A stretch of DNA of 64,000 bases from Pseudeuparius sepicola (taxonomy: Eukaryota; Arthropoda; Insecta; Coleoptera; Anthribidae): NCBI GenBank assembly GCA_963920635.1, contig OY987298.1:107513309-107577308 (forward strand), in the 5' to 3' direction. Shown here piece after piece: positions 42,262 through 54,275 of this stretch; the first letter of the stretch is position 1; each line of letters opens with the position of its first letter. The notes under the pieces are model-generated. The model did no database searches. It was not told the DNA's origin and saw only the letters and a program-made list of their open reading frames with translations. The position numbers were made by a program, and so were the translations under genes.

Positions 42262-43985
42262 CCAAGAAATTATATTAATTTTGCCTTTGTCTCTATATGT
42301 GGCATACACTTTGGTCTGGAGAAGCCAAATCGAGAAAATTAAATTATTCTGCTTTATTGTTCAAGTAAAGTAAAGCCCATCACATAGCATGGTATTCATT
42401 ATTCTCCCAATAGAACTATACTAACCATACAACAATATCTTATCTTTTATAAAGTAATTATAGCGTGCCTGCTTGCAGTCACTAAGGTTCAGGTAAGTTG
42501 ACGCAGTCTGTTTCCATGTTTTTGACTATAAAAGAACCCCAAGAAGGGGGCAATTAGAATGCGTCCGAAGGGGCTCCAAGTTATTTTCCATTAGGTAAAT
42601 TGTGATGTAAGGTGCATCGAGACTTCTTCATGTGACATATCGCACTTTAAAAGTTATAAGACGTGCCTGATATTTTTTTAATGCCCATAAAACGGTTGGA
42701 CACTAGGTGCTTCACATCAAGGTTATTAAGTTACACATGCAATTTGTTCCTATTGTTGCGTTTCATTGTGAGACCTTACCTTATTTTTATATTTTGTGTA
42801 TGAACTTGAAACAGCATTCCGCCATATGCAGCCCAGTCGCATGTATTTCCAAATATGTGTTCTACCTGGACCAACACTATATTGCCTAGCACTGTTTCAA
42901 GGGATCGCCACTGTGGCGCCATATACGACGAAACAAATTTACACGGTGGTTTAATGTTAAAACACCATTGTTGCAGAATCTTTTATAAAATAAAAACATG
43001 CAAATGTGTATGTTACAACGAATTTAATATACAAAATTATGTCCCTCTAATTTGACAAGTTTGAAATGAAGTCCATGGCTAGTTGTAGTGTAAGTAAGCA
43101 TAAAACGCATTCGATTTTTCAGTTTCTTCTTTATATGGAGGACTATTGCGGTTCGCTTTGGAGCTATAAACAAAATTTTCTATTTTCATTCTTGCATACA
43201 AAATACTCTTCCATAATAATATCTAGAATTTTCGATTCTTCAGCTGGTTGATCAGATCATCCCATAATTCCAAAATAGTGTTTATTCTTCTGCAATTCAC
43301 CTAATGGTCTGTGCAGTGTGCATACCATTTTCTTCGTGTGCATGGAAATTTCATGTTATCATAAACAAAATCTACATAAAAAAGCTGTGTTAATACGATA
43401 AAACTGCTAAATACTGGACGCAAAGACAATTCGTTAACGTAAAAAGAAGGCAAATCGTAACAAAGCTGGATATTTAAAAATTGGGACATTTTAAACGTCA
43501 GTAACTGACATACCAATAACTCCAGAATACCCCCCTATAACCTATAATAAGTCCCCATTTTTTTCGTCGAGTGGCGCCACCCCAGTCCGAAGACAACAAT
43601 GAAATATGACGTCATGCTCGGGTCTTTAATATAGTTGTCGGTCAAGGTTTTACTTCCTGAGGTGTTTTATTCAAAGTTTCTATATCTTGAAACTAATCAG
43701 ATCGTTGATATAAAAGCAATTTGCATTGGGAAACAAAGACTTTCCACTTCTCCAAATTTGTAGGGAAGACGAACGTACCTACATTTTATACAGCAATAAG
43801 TAATGTAAACTGTCGTCAGAATCAGAAAATACAATTCCATAAGAAAATATTGGAGCGCAATCCATTGATTGTCGTCGTCGTATACGACAAGTCGAACAAA
43901 TACACGACTCTCGTTGCACAAACTATTATTATGCTGGATCTATGCTTTTTCTTGTCACTTCTCATCATAATACAAGCTCATGGGA
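42262..43985. other. Intergenic, no gene seen
   Basis: Frames of 60-77 codons occur on both strands without motifs. The frame at 43721-44242 is discussed among rejected items. No transposon ends were found. Confidence 0.35.
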
Positions 43986-43989
43986 CGCA

Positions 43990-44350
43990 CAGGAAATTTA
44001 ACTCTAAATTGAATATCCGGCATGGCACCTTGCTTTTCATCTCTCGCACCTATCTTATAGTGGCTACCGCAACATTCCTAATTGATCGCCTCCCACGGCG
44101 AAATAACGAGCGAAAATGGCGGGAGGAGCGAAGTTTAATAAAAGGCCGCGATCCATCAAACACAATAGCGGTCGCTGTCGGCAGACGAGGCCGATCGCAC
44201 GCTAATGTTATTTTCCCCTGTATTAATTATTGCGCCCGTTGAATGCAGGCAGTGGATGGAAGGGGGGAGGGGGGGGTATATCCGTCTAACTATCCCCGCA
44301 GAATTACAGTTGCGGATGCTTCGAGATCGGCAGCCAGGTTTGACGAGCGG
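43990..44350. promoter_or_regulatory. GC-rich enhancer-like island
   Basis: CTAATTGATCGCCTCCC, TTTAATAAAAGGCCGCGATC, GCGGTCGCTGTCGGCAG and ATTAATTATTGCGCCCGTTG, followed by a G-rich run (44260-44275), form an island next to the 7.6-kb transposon. The motif mixture is the same as in the islands at 20270, 35270 and 42030. Function is inferred. Confidence 0.25.
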
Positions 44351-44945
44351 ATACGGATCCGATCCGTTGCTGATGATAAATTATAATTTGATTTTCTATA
44401 TAGTCAGATTTTGCATACTGACGATAATACAGTGTGGACAGAAATAATTGTGGAATATTGCTTATATTTCTTAAAATATTCCTCATATCAAAAACATGTT
44501 TTAATAAAAGTGTTAGGGGAAATTATTTCCCGTTAGTGATATCAAGCAATATTTCGTAGCACGAAAAATGTGGTTGCCATGGTAACCGATTTAATTTTTT
44601 TTGAATGGCACCATACACTTTTTTTGGTGAAAATGATACATTGGAACTTTCTGAATACGATACAATACAATTTTAATGGGGTCGCATAAGAAAAAAATAA
44701 AAAAAATAAGTTTTCTATTATGCCATTGACAATGTTTATCAAAATAATTATTAACATCAAGTTAGCCATGCCAAAATCAGAACGATGCGAAACTGTCACT
44801 AGCTGTGTAACTGTGTACACTAAAGTACTTTTTTACTAAATTTTCTGTGTACTTAAGTACTTAGTATGTTAACCTGTATTATTTCCGTTTCACTTAATTC
44901 AAGCACCATTAAAACTTATTAAGTACTTAAGAGGCTACGATACTT

Positions 44946-46190
44946 ATGAAATCCGCCCGAAGTACCCGACTCAATTCAGGACAAACGTCGCTCGATTAGA
45001 TATGCCTATCCTTTTCCTTCCTCTGGTCCCCACGACTCCCCACTCCAGCCTGCCCCTTCATAGTGCTACGATTGAGGGGCAGGCCGGCCGTGGGTACTAC
45101 ACTGAGAAAACTCTGTCACTTTGTAAAAAAACCCTGTTTAATTCAATATGAGATATTATTCCTCAAACTCAAGCAGAAGCTTTTTTGTAACTAACAATAA
45201 TCAATTCAATTACAATTGATATTGAATTCTAATGAATAATTTAAATGTAATATTTTATTTCAATAAATAGCGTGTTCTGGAATTGATTCTATAATACTTC
45301 TTTTCTAAGCACATTCTTTTGTCAGAACAACATAACGTTTCATGGTGTTGAATTGAATAGGGATACATTTAACTGTTCATTATACTGAAATTACAACTAT
45401 TGTCACTGAATTTTTGCTGGATTTGTAATACTTAATTGTGGGTACTAATATCAATTATAGCCATTCACTTGCAGTGTTCATTATGACTACGAACGATATA
45501 GAGTGTAGGGTTGATTCAAAACCTTTAATTTGCGATCACTGTGTGCACTCCTAAGTTAACCCCCAGTTAACCCTGAAAAAATCAGCTTGTTTTAAAGAAT
45601 TTTTTTTTACCCTTATAAAGCACTTTAGATAGTGGTGATCTTTTACCTATATCTCGTGAAGTATTGAAGTTAAAAAAAAAACTTCATGAGAGAAAGTTGT
45701 AGAGAACGTAATAATGTATACATAAGAAGAAAAAAAATTGTACACATCAGAAGAAAAAAAATTGCAAAAAAATGTTTGCAAAACCACTCCTATTGCGGGG
45801 TTCGTAACACGACTTCGACGGTGATTTTTTGGGGTTATACTCAGGACGCTACCCACAACCAACCCTGAAAATATCTACCTGTTAAGAATCATTTTTTTCT
45901 ACCTCTATAAAAAAATGACAATTTGCTTGGACTATGATTACTTACATTGATGAATATAAAAGTTGCAATTAAGTTATTTTGTTCATCCAATGAATTATAA
46001 TGTTTTTTCAGTTGCTTCTGGGGTGCTCTTATATAGTTTGGAGTAGTCTGAGGGTGAGAATTATTATTATTCAAATAAAATAAATTTAATTGTTTAAATA
46101 AAACATAAGATATTTTAAAACCGAGGTTATGCTTTCATTGTAGTATGCCAATTTTAGTATCGAAGTGACAATACGTCTTCTTAACGGAAA
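44946..46190. other. Interior of the 7.6-kb element, no gene seen
   Basis: CACTGAGAAAACTCTGTCAC after TA near 45110 looks like a transposon start related to the 36032 element. Near 45655-45760 an A-rich ladder of AGAAGAAAAAAAATTG repeats occurs. No supportable gene. Confidence 0.4.
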
Positions 46191-46196
46191 TTCAAA

Positions 46197-46532
46197 CTAT
46201 TTTAAACTTATTAGTTCATCTGCAATTACGTCAAAAGTATAGATTATATTGTTGGGACCACATGGATTTGCTTGTATATTTAAAGTAGGTAATGGAAAAG
46301 TGACTATATACACGAACTCACTAAAATCACAACAGTCTTTTTTTCCTGTGTAGACGTGTAGATAATATGAAATAATAACTCGTGCCGGCCGCCGCCGACG
46401 GCCGCCGGGGTCACACGAGTCTCGCCGATGCCGACGAAGAAGCGCGAATATATATTTTAAAAACGGCGGTGGCCTGTTTGCTTTATTGCAAAAATGATAT
46501 TTTTCAGGGCGTTCACTTTTCGTTGGCAACAC
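46197..46532 (-). CDS. Unidentified 111-residue minus-strand frame
   Basis: I do not recognise the product. It lies inside the 7.6-kb element, upstream (in minus-strand sense) of nothing that I can join to it. A basic middle (RRHRRDSCDPGGRRRRPARV) falls on a GC-rich patch at 46380-46460 that may be regulatory or satellite rather than coding. The tail (NIQANPCGPNNIIYTFDVIA, then DELISLK and stop) is more protein-like. Together with the next frame it may be residue of an element-encoded protein. Chance is equally likely. Confidence 0.12.
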   Translation of the reverse strand: MLPTKSERPEKYHFCNKANRPPPFLKYIFALLRRHRRDSCDPGGRRRRPARVIISYYLHVYTGKKDCCDFSEFVYIVTFPLPTLNIQANPCGPNNIIYTFDVIADELISLK

Positions 46533-46596
46533 ACTGCATAGCTTTTTGGCGTCGAAGCAATTTTACTATTATTTTTCATATCAGCAAAGGTGCATG

Positions 46597-46808
46597 CTAT
46601 GAAGGGTTCTTGTATAAAAAAACTTGTAATTGCTCAATTATAAAATCTAAATTAACGATTCGATTACCGAATTCTTCTTGAACCACATTAGGGTCAGTTG
46701 AACATCTATTAATGTTTGATTGGATAATTGTTCCGCATAATAGTGTTGCTACGACTAAAAAAGTGCGTCTAAAGTCTACTTCTTCAAAATGTTTTATATA
46801 ACTAGTAG
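46597..46808 (-). CDS. Unidentified minus-strand frame cut by the 46809 transposon
   Basis: The minus-strand frame extends across the transposon junction, but its part outside the transposon, from about 46800 down, reads HFEEVDFRRTFLVVATLLCG, then TIIQSNINRCSTDPNVVQEE and FGNRIVNLDFIIEQLQVFLY, ending KNPS. Composition is balanced and protein-like. On the far side of the insertion (49889 on) no convincing continuation is seen. It may be a fragment of a gene of the 7.6-kb element. No motif identifies it. Confidence 0.15.
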
Positions 46809-46843
46809 CGTTGGGTGAAGATTTAAAAAGAGAATCTACGCCC

Positions 46844-46972
46844 ATGGAACAGCGTGCCGATTTAAAAACATCTCCGGAGCCCGCTGGCACCCTCTACATT
46901 CCGGACCAGAAATTAAAGCGGATCGATATCGAAAATCTTCTGGCATCTTCGCCGGAGCCATCTTGCGGCTAG
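46844..46972 (+). CDS. 42-residue frame at the left end of transposon copy 1
   Basis: ATG lies 35 bases inside the transposon end. It reads MEQRADLKTSPEPAGTLYIP, then DQKLKRIDIENLLASSPEPS and CG before the stop. SPEP occurs twice, and GC content is higher than in the rest of the element. The copy at 57500-57628 is identical, but the copies are so young that this says little about selection. It may be the start of a lost transposon gene, with later exons deleted, or a chance frame. I do not recognise it. Confidence 0.3.
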   Translation: MEQRADLKTSPEPAGTLYIPDQKLKRIDIENLLASSPEPSCG

Positions 46973-47676
46973 CGGAAGTAACAATTATTCACAGTCGGTG
47001 TCGCTGACTCGAAAGCAAAGTCTAGAAAACAGCACACTGTTTTCTGGGGTATACTGGGATAGCTCGGTGGGAATTACAGATGGGACATTTCGAGTCTGGC
47101 AATATCTTGATTTTGACTTTTGACAGGGTTTTACTTGACATTAAGCCCTGGGAATTGGGCCTGGAGAAAGTGAAAGGTTAGAAAGCGATTTTGTGCGAAT
47201 TTTGGAGCTGAAAGAATATTCTTGGGCAGTGACAGTAATCTGACAAGTTTATTTGTGATTTTTGAAGGCTAAACAATAAAGGTGGTAACCAAGGTAACGA
47301 GTTTGGACTGTGATTTTTGAGATTCATTACAATATTATTTGCCCCTTTCACTGCTCCCTTTCGCGACCAGAAATTTACTTGGGGAAAGGACCCGCCCAAA
47401 TACACTTATTAAACAGGGGTATCATTCCATCCTTTTCCCTTTAATAGAAATCGTATATTACATCAACCACACACGAGCAGAAAATACAGACACAAAATTT
47501 TATATTTCCAGCTCCATAGATGGTGTTTATTTTCAACGGGTACGTTGGGATCTATAGTAAACCCTAGAGCGCTGCGGGCGAGACTTCGAATTTTTTTTAG
47601 CCTTGAAACTCTTTTTACACATTGTGAAACTATTGACTAGTGGGGGACTATTATTTTTGCCAAAACAAATAACATA

Positions 47677-48088
47677 CAGTGTGTCCAACTTTAAAACTGT
47701 ACAAATCCGTAAAATCTTCATTTTTGGAGACAATCGCCCAAACTTTTTTTTGTTTGAAAGGCCTTTAAAAGTCCTATTTTGCTCAAATTTGACACCCTGC
47801 AGAATAGAACTCCCTGTATATTTTTTATTCAAATTTGGTATATAGGGGTTTTGGGGTGTTCTGATTAACGCTGTGGGGTCAGATTTTAAATAAAAAAATC
47901 GCTAAATGGTTTTCGAGAAAATTGGGGGTATAAAAAAATGGTAGCCGGCCCTGGATTTGCATTTTGAAAATAGCAGGAAGGTCAAAAGAAGCGGTTTTTG
48001 AAGGCCTTTCAAACAAAGAAAGTTTAGGCGATTATCTCTAAAAATGAAGATTTTACGGATTTGTACAGTTTTAAAGTTGGACACCCTG
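47677..48088. mobile_element. Foldback inside copy 1, shortened to 412 bp
   Basis: CAGTGTGTCCAACTTTAAAA after TA pairs with the right end (reverse complement CAGGGTGTCCAACTTTAAAA). Arms continue through CTGTACAAATCCGTAAAATC, TTCATTTTTGGAGACAATCG and CCCAAACTTTTTTT. The left arm breaks off near AAAGGCCTTTAAAAG and passes directly into right-half sequence (TCCTATTTTGCTC), whereas the same insertion in copy 2 (58335-59540) is 1206 bp. So most of the palindrome was lost here. Confidence 0.85.
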
Positions 48089-49043
48089 TATAATAATTGT
48101 ATATGCGTTAAAATGTTCTTACTTATATAATTTATTTATGTTGACAATATTTCTGGATTTGGTATTTAGGTATTTTTTTAATAAATGTGTTTTCTCATTT
48201 AACTATTTTATTTTATTCCTCTCTGTCAAAAAATGTTCAAAGGTAATTCTGAATGAAAATGGGTAATTACTTTCTGGCGTGTTCAGTCAATACCTACTTA
48301 AAAAATATCAATTCCTACATGTAGGTACATACATGTACAACAGTTTAAAAAATCCTTATTTACCTACTTTTACTATTTTTGTTTATATCACTAATAAAAG
48401 TAGCATTTCATAAAACAGTGTTAGTTTTTTTATTAAGAAATTCATTTTCGTCAATGTAATTTGAGCAAAAACTGCAAATTAAACAGTTATAGAGGGCAGG
48501 CCGTTACCTTGATTTAACTATAGAGAAAAATCAAACGGCAGAACATAAAAAACGCGATCACGTAAATTCAACAAAAGTGTCTACTTAAAACTGAACTTAG
48601 CACTTAGCAGCCAATTTTCTAGGAGCCAAAAATTTCAACGTTTATTTTTTGATGAATATTTTTCTTCATTCTCCAGTTTAATCTGCTTAGAAAGTTTAAT
48701 AATAGTTACCATTTCTACTTTATTTTTATCAAAATAAATTTGTGGAAATAAGGGCGAGGAAAATTTTTTGATGCCAGAAAATCGGCTACTAACTTTACAC
48801 CGGTTTAGTAAGGCACATTGATTTTTAAATGTCTTCCGATATTTGGCCCCGCCTGTTTAAGTTTAAATAGTTACGAGCCGCCACTGATTAAGTGGTGTGG
48901 TATCATAGTTTGGCAGATATAAGCAATAATATCGTTTTAACAATGGCAGGCATTGTCCTAGCTAGCTAGCTTTTAAAATTGAGGGTACAGTTTACTCCGG
49001 CCTTGTTTTTTCGACAAAAATACACCCTGTATACACTGTGTAC

Positions 49044-49074
49044 TGATAGCAAAGTCTAGTATTCTCTAGACTTT
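49044..49074. repeat. Hairpin AGCAAAGTCTAG / CTAGACTTTGCT
   Basis: AGCAAAGTCTAG, a short loop (TATTCT), then CTAGACTTTGCT make a perfect 12-base stem; the copy in element 2 is near 60493. AGCAAAGTCTAG also occurs near the left end of each transposon copy (about 47014 and 57668). Confidence 0.8.
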
Positions 49075-49888
49075 GCTGATAGGTTCGGCCAATTATTGGG
49101 GCAACACCAAACAGAATGTCAACTTACAATTAGAATTTTTTTATCGTTTACACCCCTTGGGCACTGAATCGCAGGACACACAGTATATATTTTTATTAGT
49201 TACTTAAGCTAAAAAAATAAAAATAAATAACAACCTCTTTCTGTATTCAACATTTTTCCAAAAAAACGCCTAGGTACATTAAAAAATACTCCCTAATAGA
49301 GGGAAGGCAATCAGTTTTTTCACTTTTCTCAAAGTTTTCATTTTGGACATATGTTTTGTTTTTCAAATCAACGTAAGAAATTGAAGCAACATAATGTAGA
49401 TCACTATATCCTAAAAAAGAGAATTTTAAAAATCTGCCAATCCGTTAAAATCGTCAAATATCAAACTGAAATACGCCCAACCCTGAATCTATTCCTAATT
49501 TTATAAAAGCCAAATCGTAGAATTATTTCACTGGCCCCTTCTCCCTTCTCCCCCCGTGTCTATTTTTAGACTTGTTTGCCCCGCCCCGAACACAAACGAG
49601 CCTTTTGGAATACGAAATTGTCGAGTACGAAATCTACCACTAATTATCGATTTTGTTAGAGTCATTGTAATTATCGAAAATAGATGGTGCTAAACAGTAG
49701 TACTGGACGAGAGCTAAATAGAAATAATAATACCGCTATACACCAGTAGATGGAGTTGGTGCGCGGAGGCGAATGACTACGATCATTGGAAAAAGTTCGA
49801 ATATCCATAGTCCTTCGCCTCCAAAAGCGCTCGGCATTTTATCTGGATCCGTGAGAGGTCTTTTTAAACCTTCAGTCAACGCTAGTAG

Positions 49889-51577
49889 GTATTCCATATT
49901 TACATTTGTGTAATAATAAATAAATCTAACTAAAAACTTTCTACACTGTGAGAGTTCACTTTAGAGGGATTAGAGTGAATAGGCCATATTATATCACAAC
50001 GGTTTCGTTAATCTATAAAATTACATCCTCAAGGACTAATTTATAGAGTTACGAAACTGGTCTCCCTTTTTAAATAAAGTAATAGTTGTGAGATAATAGG
50101 AGCTATTAATTTCTAATCCCTTGTAAATGTTCCATTCAAAGCCCTGTTTTTCCCAGAAAGTTTGTTTCCCAAACCCTATGCACCTGCAGTACTACTTATA
50201 CCTAAATCCGAATAAGTGTGCAAAATGCAAAATATGTAGGTACCCCTCTCTCAAATTCTGGAAACCATATTAGGTACCTACGGGAATAAAAGCACTCAAG
50301 CCCACAAATTACTCCTATTGGTTTCACTACATGTGACTGTTGTGACATCATTATCAAACATTATAGGTATTCTTGCCCTGACTGCGGTTCAGTTTCAGAA
50401 CCTTATTCTGACAAATCTGAATTATCGAACATCCTAGAAAATGTATTAAAATGTCATAAATTCGACAGACTGGAACAATAAAATGTACTATTTTTATTTT
50501 GCCCGATTTTCAACTCCAATGACTTTCGAACAATCTTCTAACGAAGAAGTTTCTAAAACTGACTGGATGTCAGAATTATTATCGTTCCCTCTGGAAAGTA
50601 TATAAATTAGCTTTTATCATGCAGCGATTTACATAGGAATTCGTTTTCAAAAAATGCTTCACATGACCCATTTATTTGGCAAAATTATTACTTGTACCTA
50701 TCACATTTTTAAAGTAAAAATCAAGCGCACAATTTGGTCTAGAATTTAAATTTACTCTTTTTGCACGACCAGGCCATTTTATGCCCTAGGGATTAAACCA
50801 TTTTACACAAAAGCAAAAAGTAGGTACTTTGTGAATAATAATTATTTATTTTCTAAAATTTATTTGTGGCGCAATGGATTAATAATTATTTATTTATAAT
50901 TCCTGGAGGAATAATAATAATGAGTATTATTATATGCCAGTCGACATACATAATGTCGCGGTATAAAATATTTTCTTCGGGTACTCGGAAATATAAATAT
51001 TTGCTAACATACTAACATTCAAAACAAGCGAAACACAAATAAGGGAGAGTGAGACTAATAAAATGAAAAATGAACCATCTGATATCGATTGAAAGTTCTC
51101 CTGACGTGGTTTCCGAGCCCGGTGAGGTACGCCGAAGTAGGGGGAAGTAGGGGAACCACGAGTTCCAGCGAACGCCCGCCCGCCCGCCTATCTCCGTACG
51201 TCTAATTCCTGCTCGAATGGCCAATTCACGGATCATTTTATTGCCGGGCAATGGGTTCGTAGTTTTCAAATCATAGCCAAACGAACAAACGTATCGACTT
51301 GAAAGTAGTCTTAAAATAATGTTATAGAATGCCTCAATCGTCGTTGTGTCCTTCGAATTATTTTTGAGTGGTGGAAATACTCGAAATTCTTAACCGAATA
51401 TAGTCGAATTTCGGGTATGTTTGGCATTTTTTTTCACAGTGTCGCATTAGTCCTGCACAGTTCGTGATACACAACGACGATTCTTCGTAGTTTTATCTAA
51501 GCCACAAAAAAAAATCAAGTGAAAATATTAAGAAATGCAAGTAGGAGATGTAAACTACGAAACCCTTGAAAATGGGG
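49889..51577. other. Right interior of the 7.6-kb element, no gene seen
   Basis: Mostly AT-rich. A GC-rich patch at 51085-51210 with repeated CGCCCGCC carries an 85-codon minus-strand frame (51012-51269) that I judge to be compositional. No transposase motif was found. Confidence 0.4.
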
Positions 51578-52205
51578 GGTATCGTAGCGCCTTAAGTACG
51601 CAGAAAATTGAGTAAAAAAGTACGTTTACTGTAACAATGCACACAATTACAAGCAACTGACAGCTAGTGACAGTTTCCCATTGTTCTGATTTTGGCATGG
51701 CTAACTTGATGTTAATAATTATTTTGATAAACATTGTCAATAGCATAATAGAAAATTTAATTTTTTGTATTTTTTCTTATGCCACCCCATTAAAATTGTA
51801 TTGTATCGTATTCAGAAAGTTCCAATGTATCAATTTTAACCAAAAGACGTATATGGTGCCATTTAAAAAAATTAAGTGGATTACCATGGCAACCACATTT
51901 TTTGTGCTACGAAAGATTGCTTGATATCGCTAAGCGGGAAATAATTTCCCCTCACACTTTTATTAAAACAAGTTTTGCATATGAGGAATATTTTAAGAAA
52001 TATAAGCAATATTCCACAATTTCTATCCACACTGTATACCTAGTTGATGAATGAACGTAGGTAAACTAAAGGTGCTCTTACTACTTTTGGAAAGTTTCTC
52101 GTGGCAAATTTTTGCCAGCGTTATCTTCAGTGTGTATCCATTTTCATGTGTTGAACGGTGAAAACATTGCAATACGATGTTTTTCATGGAATAATATGAA
52201 ATATA

Positions 52206-53559
52206 CAGGGTGTCCCAATGAGGACTCCCGTCGCTGATATCTCCGGAGCAAAAAGAGATATTTTAATTCTGCAAACGCCGTTCGCTAGGACGTGACGAGG
52301 GCTTTATTAGCAACTGCTAAGCGTTCACTTTGACATTGGCGTATAGATGGCGCTGCGGTGCAAAGAAACTTTTCGATCCTAGGAACGTTGGAACGTAGTG
52401 CACCTGAAAGACTGGGTAATTTGGAAAAACTTTTGTTCTATGGACGATTTTCCTATTGTTACTAGTTTCTGAGATAACCGCTCTACAATGTCGTTTACAA
52501 AAAATGACTCTCTTAAAATTAACTTTAGAGGAAAAAGCTATTAAAAATATCTTTGTAGTGCACTAGGACGAAGAAAATAGCGGCAAGTGTCAAATTATTA
52601 TACATCCGGTTTGACAGGAACTACCGGAAGTGACCCATTTTTCCCTCAAAATTGGAAAAAATATACCTAATAACATTAACACCTTGTAGGTACATGTAGA
52701 CAACGACAATATTAACCGAAGGTGACTTTATAGAAATTAAAAATGTATGTTTACAATAAATGTTCAACATTATTACCATACCTAAATACGAGCGGCTACA
52801 GCACTGTTTTTACCGCATTCTCCATAAATTAATACCATATTTAATTTATCCTCATTACTATGATTAACCATTATTACAAAAATTAATTAGGCAAGAAACA
52901 AATTGACAACGATAGAGAATTACCGGGGCGTTCGAAGCTAAATATCGTATTAAAACAATGGACAGAGCCACTTTCGGTTAATAAAAATAAATTCAGCCAA
53001 ATTGTCGTTGTCTAGATGTATGTATACATACATGGTGTTACTGTTATTATATGACACTGGAACTTACCTTTTTTTCACTTTTGAGGGATAAATTATACAG
53101 TATGTTCATTTTAAACTGAAAAAAAGAGTCCCTTCCGGTACTTCCGGTCAAACCGGATGTGTAATAATTTGACAAGTACCGCTATTTTCTTCGTCCTAGT
53201 GAGCTACAAAAATATTTTTAATAACTTTTTCCTCTAAAGTTGATTTGAAGCGAGTTAGCTCATTTTTTAAATGACATTGTAGAGCGGTTATCTTAGAAAC
53301 TAGTAACAGCGGGAAAATATTCCATAGAACAAAAGTTTCTCCAAATTACCCAGTCTTTCAAATGAGCTACGCTCCAACGTTCCTAGGATCAAAAAGTTTC
53401 TTTGCACCGCAGCGCCATCTATACGTCAATATCAAAATGACTGCTTAGCACTTGCGAATAAAGCCTTCTTCACGTCCTCGCGAACGGCGTTTTCAGAATT
53501 AAAATATCTCTTTTTGTTCCAGAGATATCGGCGACGGGAGTCCTTATTGGGACACCCTG
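52206..53559. mobile_element. 1354-bp foldback transposon
   Basis: CAGGGTGTCCCAATGAGGAC at the left and, reverse complemented, CAGGGTGTCCCAATAAGGAC at the right begin arms of more than 500 bases: CTCCCGTCGC, AAAAAGAGATATTTTAATTC, AAACGCCGTTCGC, ATAGATGGCGCTGCGGTGCA, CTAGGAACGTTGGA, CTGGGTAATTTGGA, GATAACCGCTCTACAATGTC and CATCCGGTTTGAC. Inside, GTAGACAACGACAATATTAA pairs with TTGTCGTTGTCTA. TA flanks both ends (52204-52205 and 53560-53561). It starts 170 bases after the 7.6-kb element. No protein is encoded. Confidence 0.92.
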
Positions 53560-53561
53560 TA

Positions 53562-54273
53562 TATTGGATGTTACAATGTACATGAACGCATAGAATTTTC
53601 GAGAAAAGACATTGTAAAACATTATAATATGGCTACTAATGAAAAATTAAACGGCTGCGGTAAATCGAAGAGCCGCTAAGAGTGGGAATATAATATATGT
53701 TTGCTTTGGTCTATGATAAGTTTTCAAACTTTCAAATTGTAACATTATCATACTGATCTGGAAGTTCTAAAGGTGTCGTCTGGTGAACAGTGTGTAAAAA
53801 TATATCCATAATAAGAAATCGAATAAGCATAAGAGTGTGAAGGTGACGTTGCAGCGCGGTGGACGGGTACTAACCGCAAGTAAGTTCTCCCTACTAATCG
53901 ATTTGGTGGGGAATCCCTCAGGGGAGGCGTGGCGCCGCCTCGACTATCCAATTTGCTCGTGCTTCACCCCATCACCTCCCACTACTTCATTCCCTGATTA
54001 CCCTGGCTGTAATGTTTTACTGCTCTCAGGTAATAGCAACGTCGCATACCTAGCCTTTTTCTACTTATTCGATTTCTCATTATGGATATTATAATCTTAC
54101 ACATTGCACGACGGACAAAACCTTTGGAGCTGCCAGATCAGTATATCAATAATACTAATGCAAAACATTATAATTAACTAATTCATAACATTTATTAATT
54201 TTCTATGGTAAAAATTAATAATTAATTAAATTATATATATTAATTAATTAAAAGTGCCTTTACATCAATATGT
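53562..54273. other. Intergenic, no gene seen
   Basis: Overlapping frames around 53748-54094 on both strands are mutual shadows over a moderately GC-rich patch. The end is an ATTAATTA-rich low-complexity run (about 54205-54250). Confidence 0.4.
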
Positions 54274-54275
54274 AC

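Larger units (their letters stand above)
46802..49888. mobile_element. 3073-bp transposon (46809-49881), copy 1, 7-bp target duplication CTAGTAG
   Basis: CTAGTAG at 46802-46808 is repeated at 49882-49888. The element starts CGTTGGGTGAAGATTTAAAA and ends, reverse complemented, CGTTGACTGAAGGTTTAAAA, about 24 bases of inverted repeat. It is about 98 percent identical to 57465-61366 apart from indels. The right end then reads AGACCTCTCACGG, as in the MITEs at 18897 and 28381. It contains a foldback (47677-48088), a 42-codon frame near the left end, and a hairpin, but no transposase, so it needs a protein supplied from elsewhere. Confidence 0.93.
44430..52034. mobile_element. 7.6-kb element with about 450-500-bp inverted ends
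   Basis: The left end CAGTGTGGACAGAAATAATT follows TA (44428-44429); the right end, reverse complemented CAGTGTGGATAGAAATTGTG, precedes TA (52035-52036). Arms at 44430-44945 and 51578-52034 pair at about 88 percent through GGAATATTGCTTATATTTCT, GGGAAATTATTTCCCG, GTGGTTGCCATGGTAA, GAACTTTCTGAATACGATAC, AATAATTATTAACATCAAGT and AACTGTCACTAGCTGT. Both arms end at a CTACGATA sequence; the left has about 60 extra bases (repeated ACTTAAGTACTTAG). The interior has no recognised transposase and hosts the 46809-49881 transposon. One element with long ends is the simplest reading; two facing MITE-like copies are the alternative. Confidence 0.7.

Noticed and set aside
43721..44242. 173-codon plus-strand frame
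   Set aside because: It starts on a non-ATG codon, its second half falls on a GC-rich enhancer-like island, and the residues show no motif. An internal ATG at 43931 gives a hydrophobic start but nothing recognisable.
46197..46808. Joining the two minus-strand frames into one transposase gene of the 7.6-kb element
   Set aside because: They are in different phases with stops between, no catalytic motif is visible, and no splice sites support a join; they are listed only as low-confidence frames.
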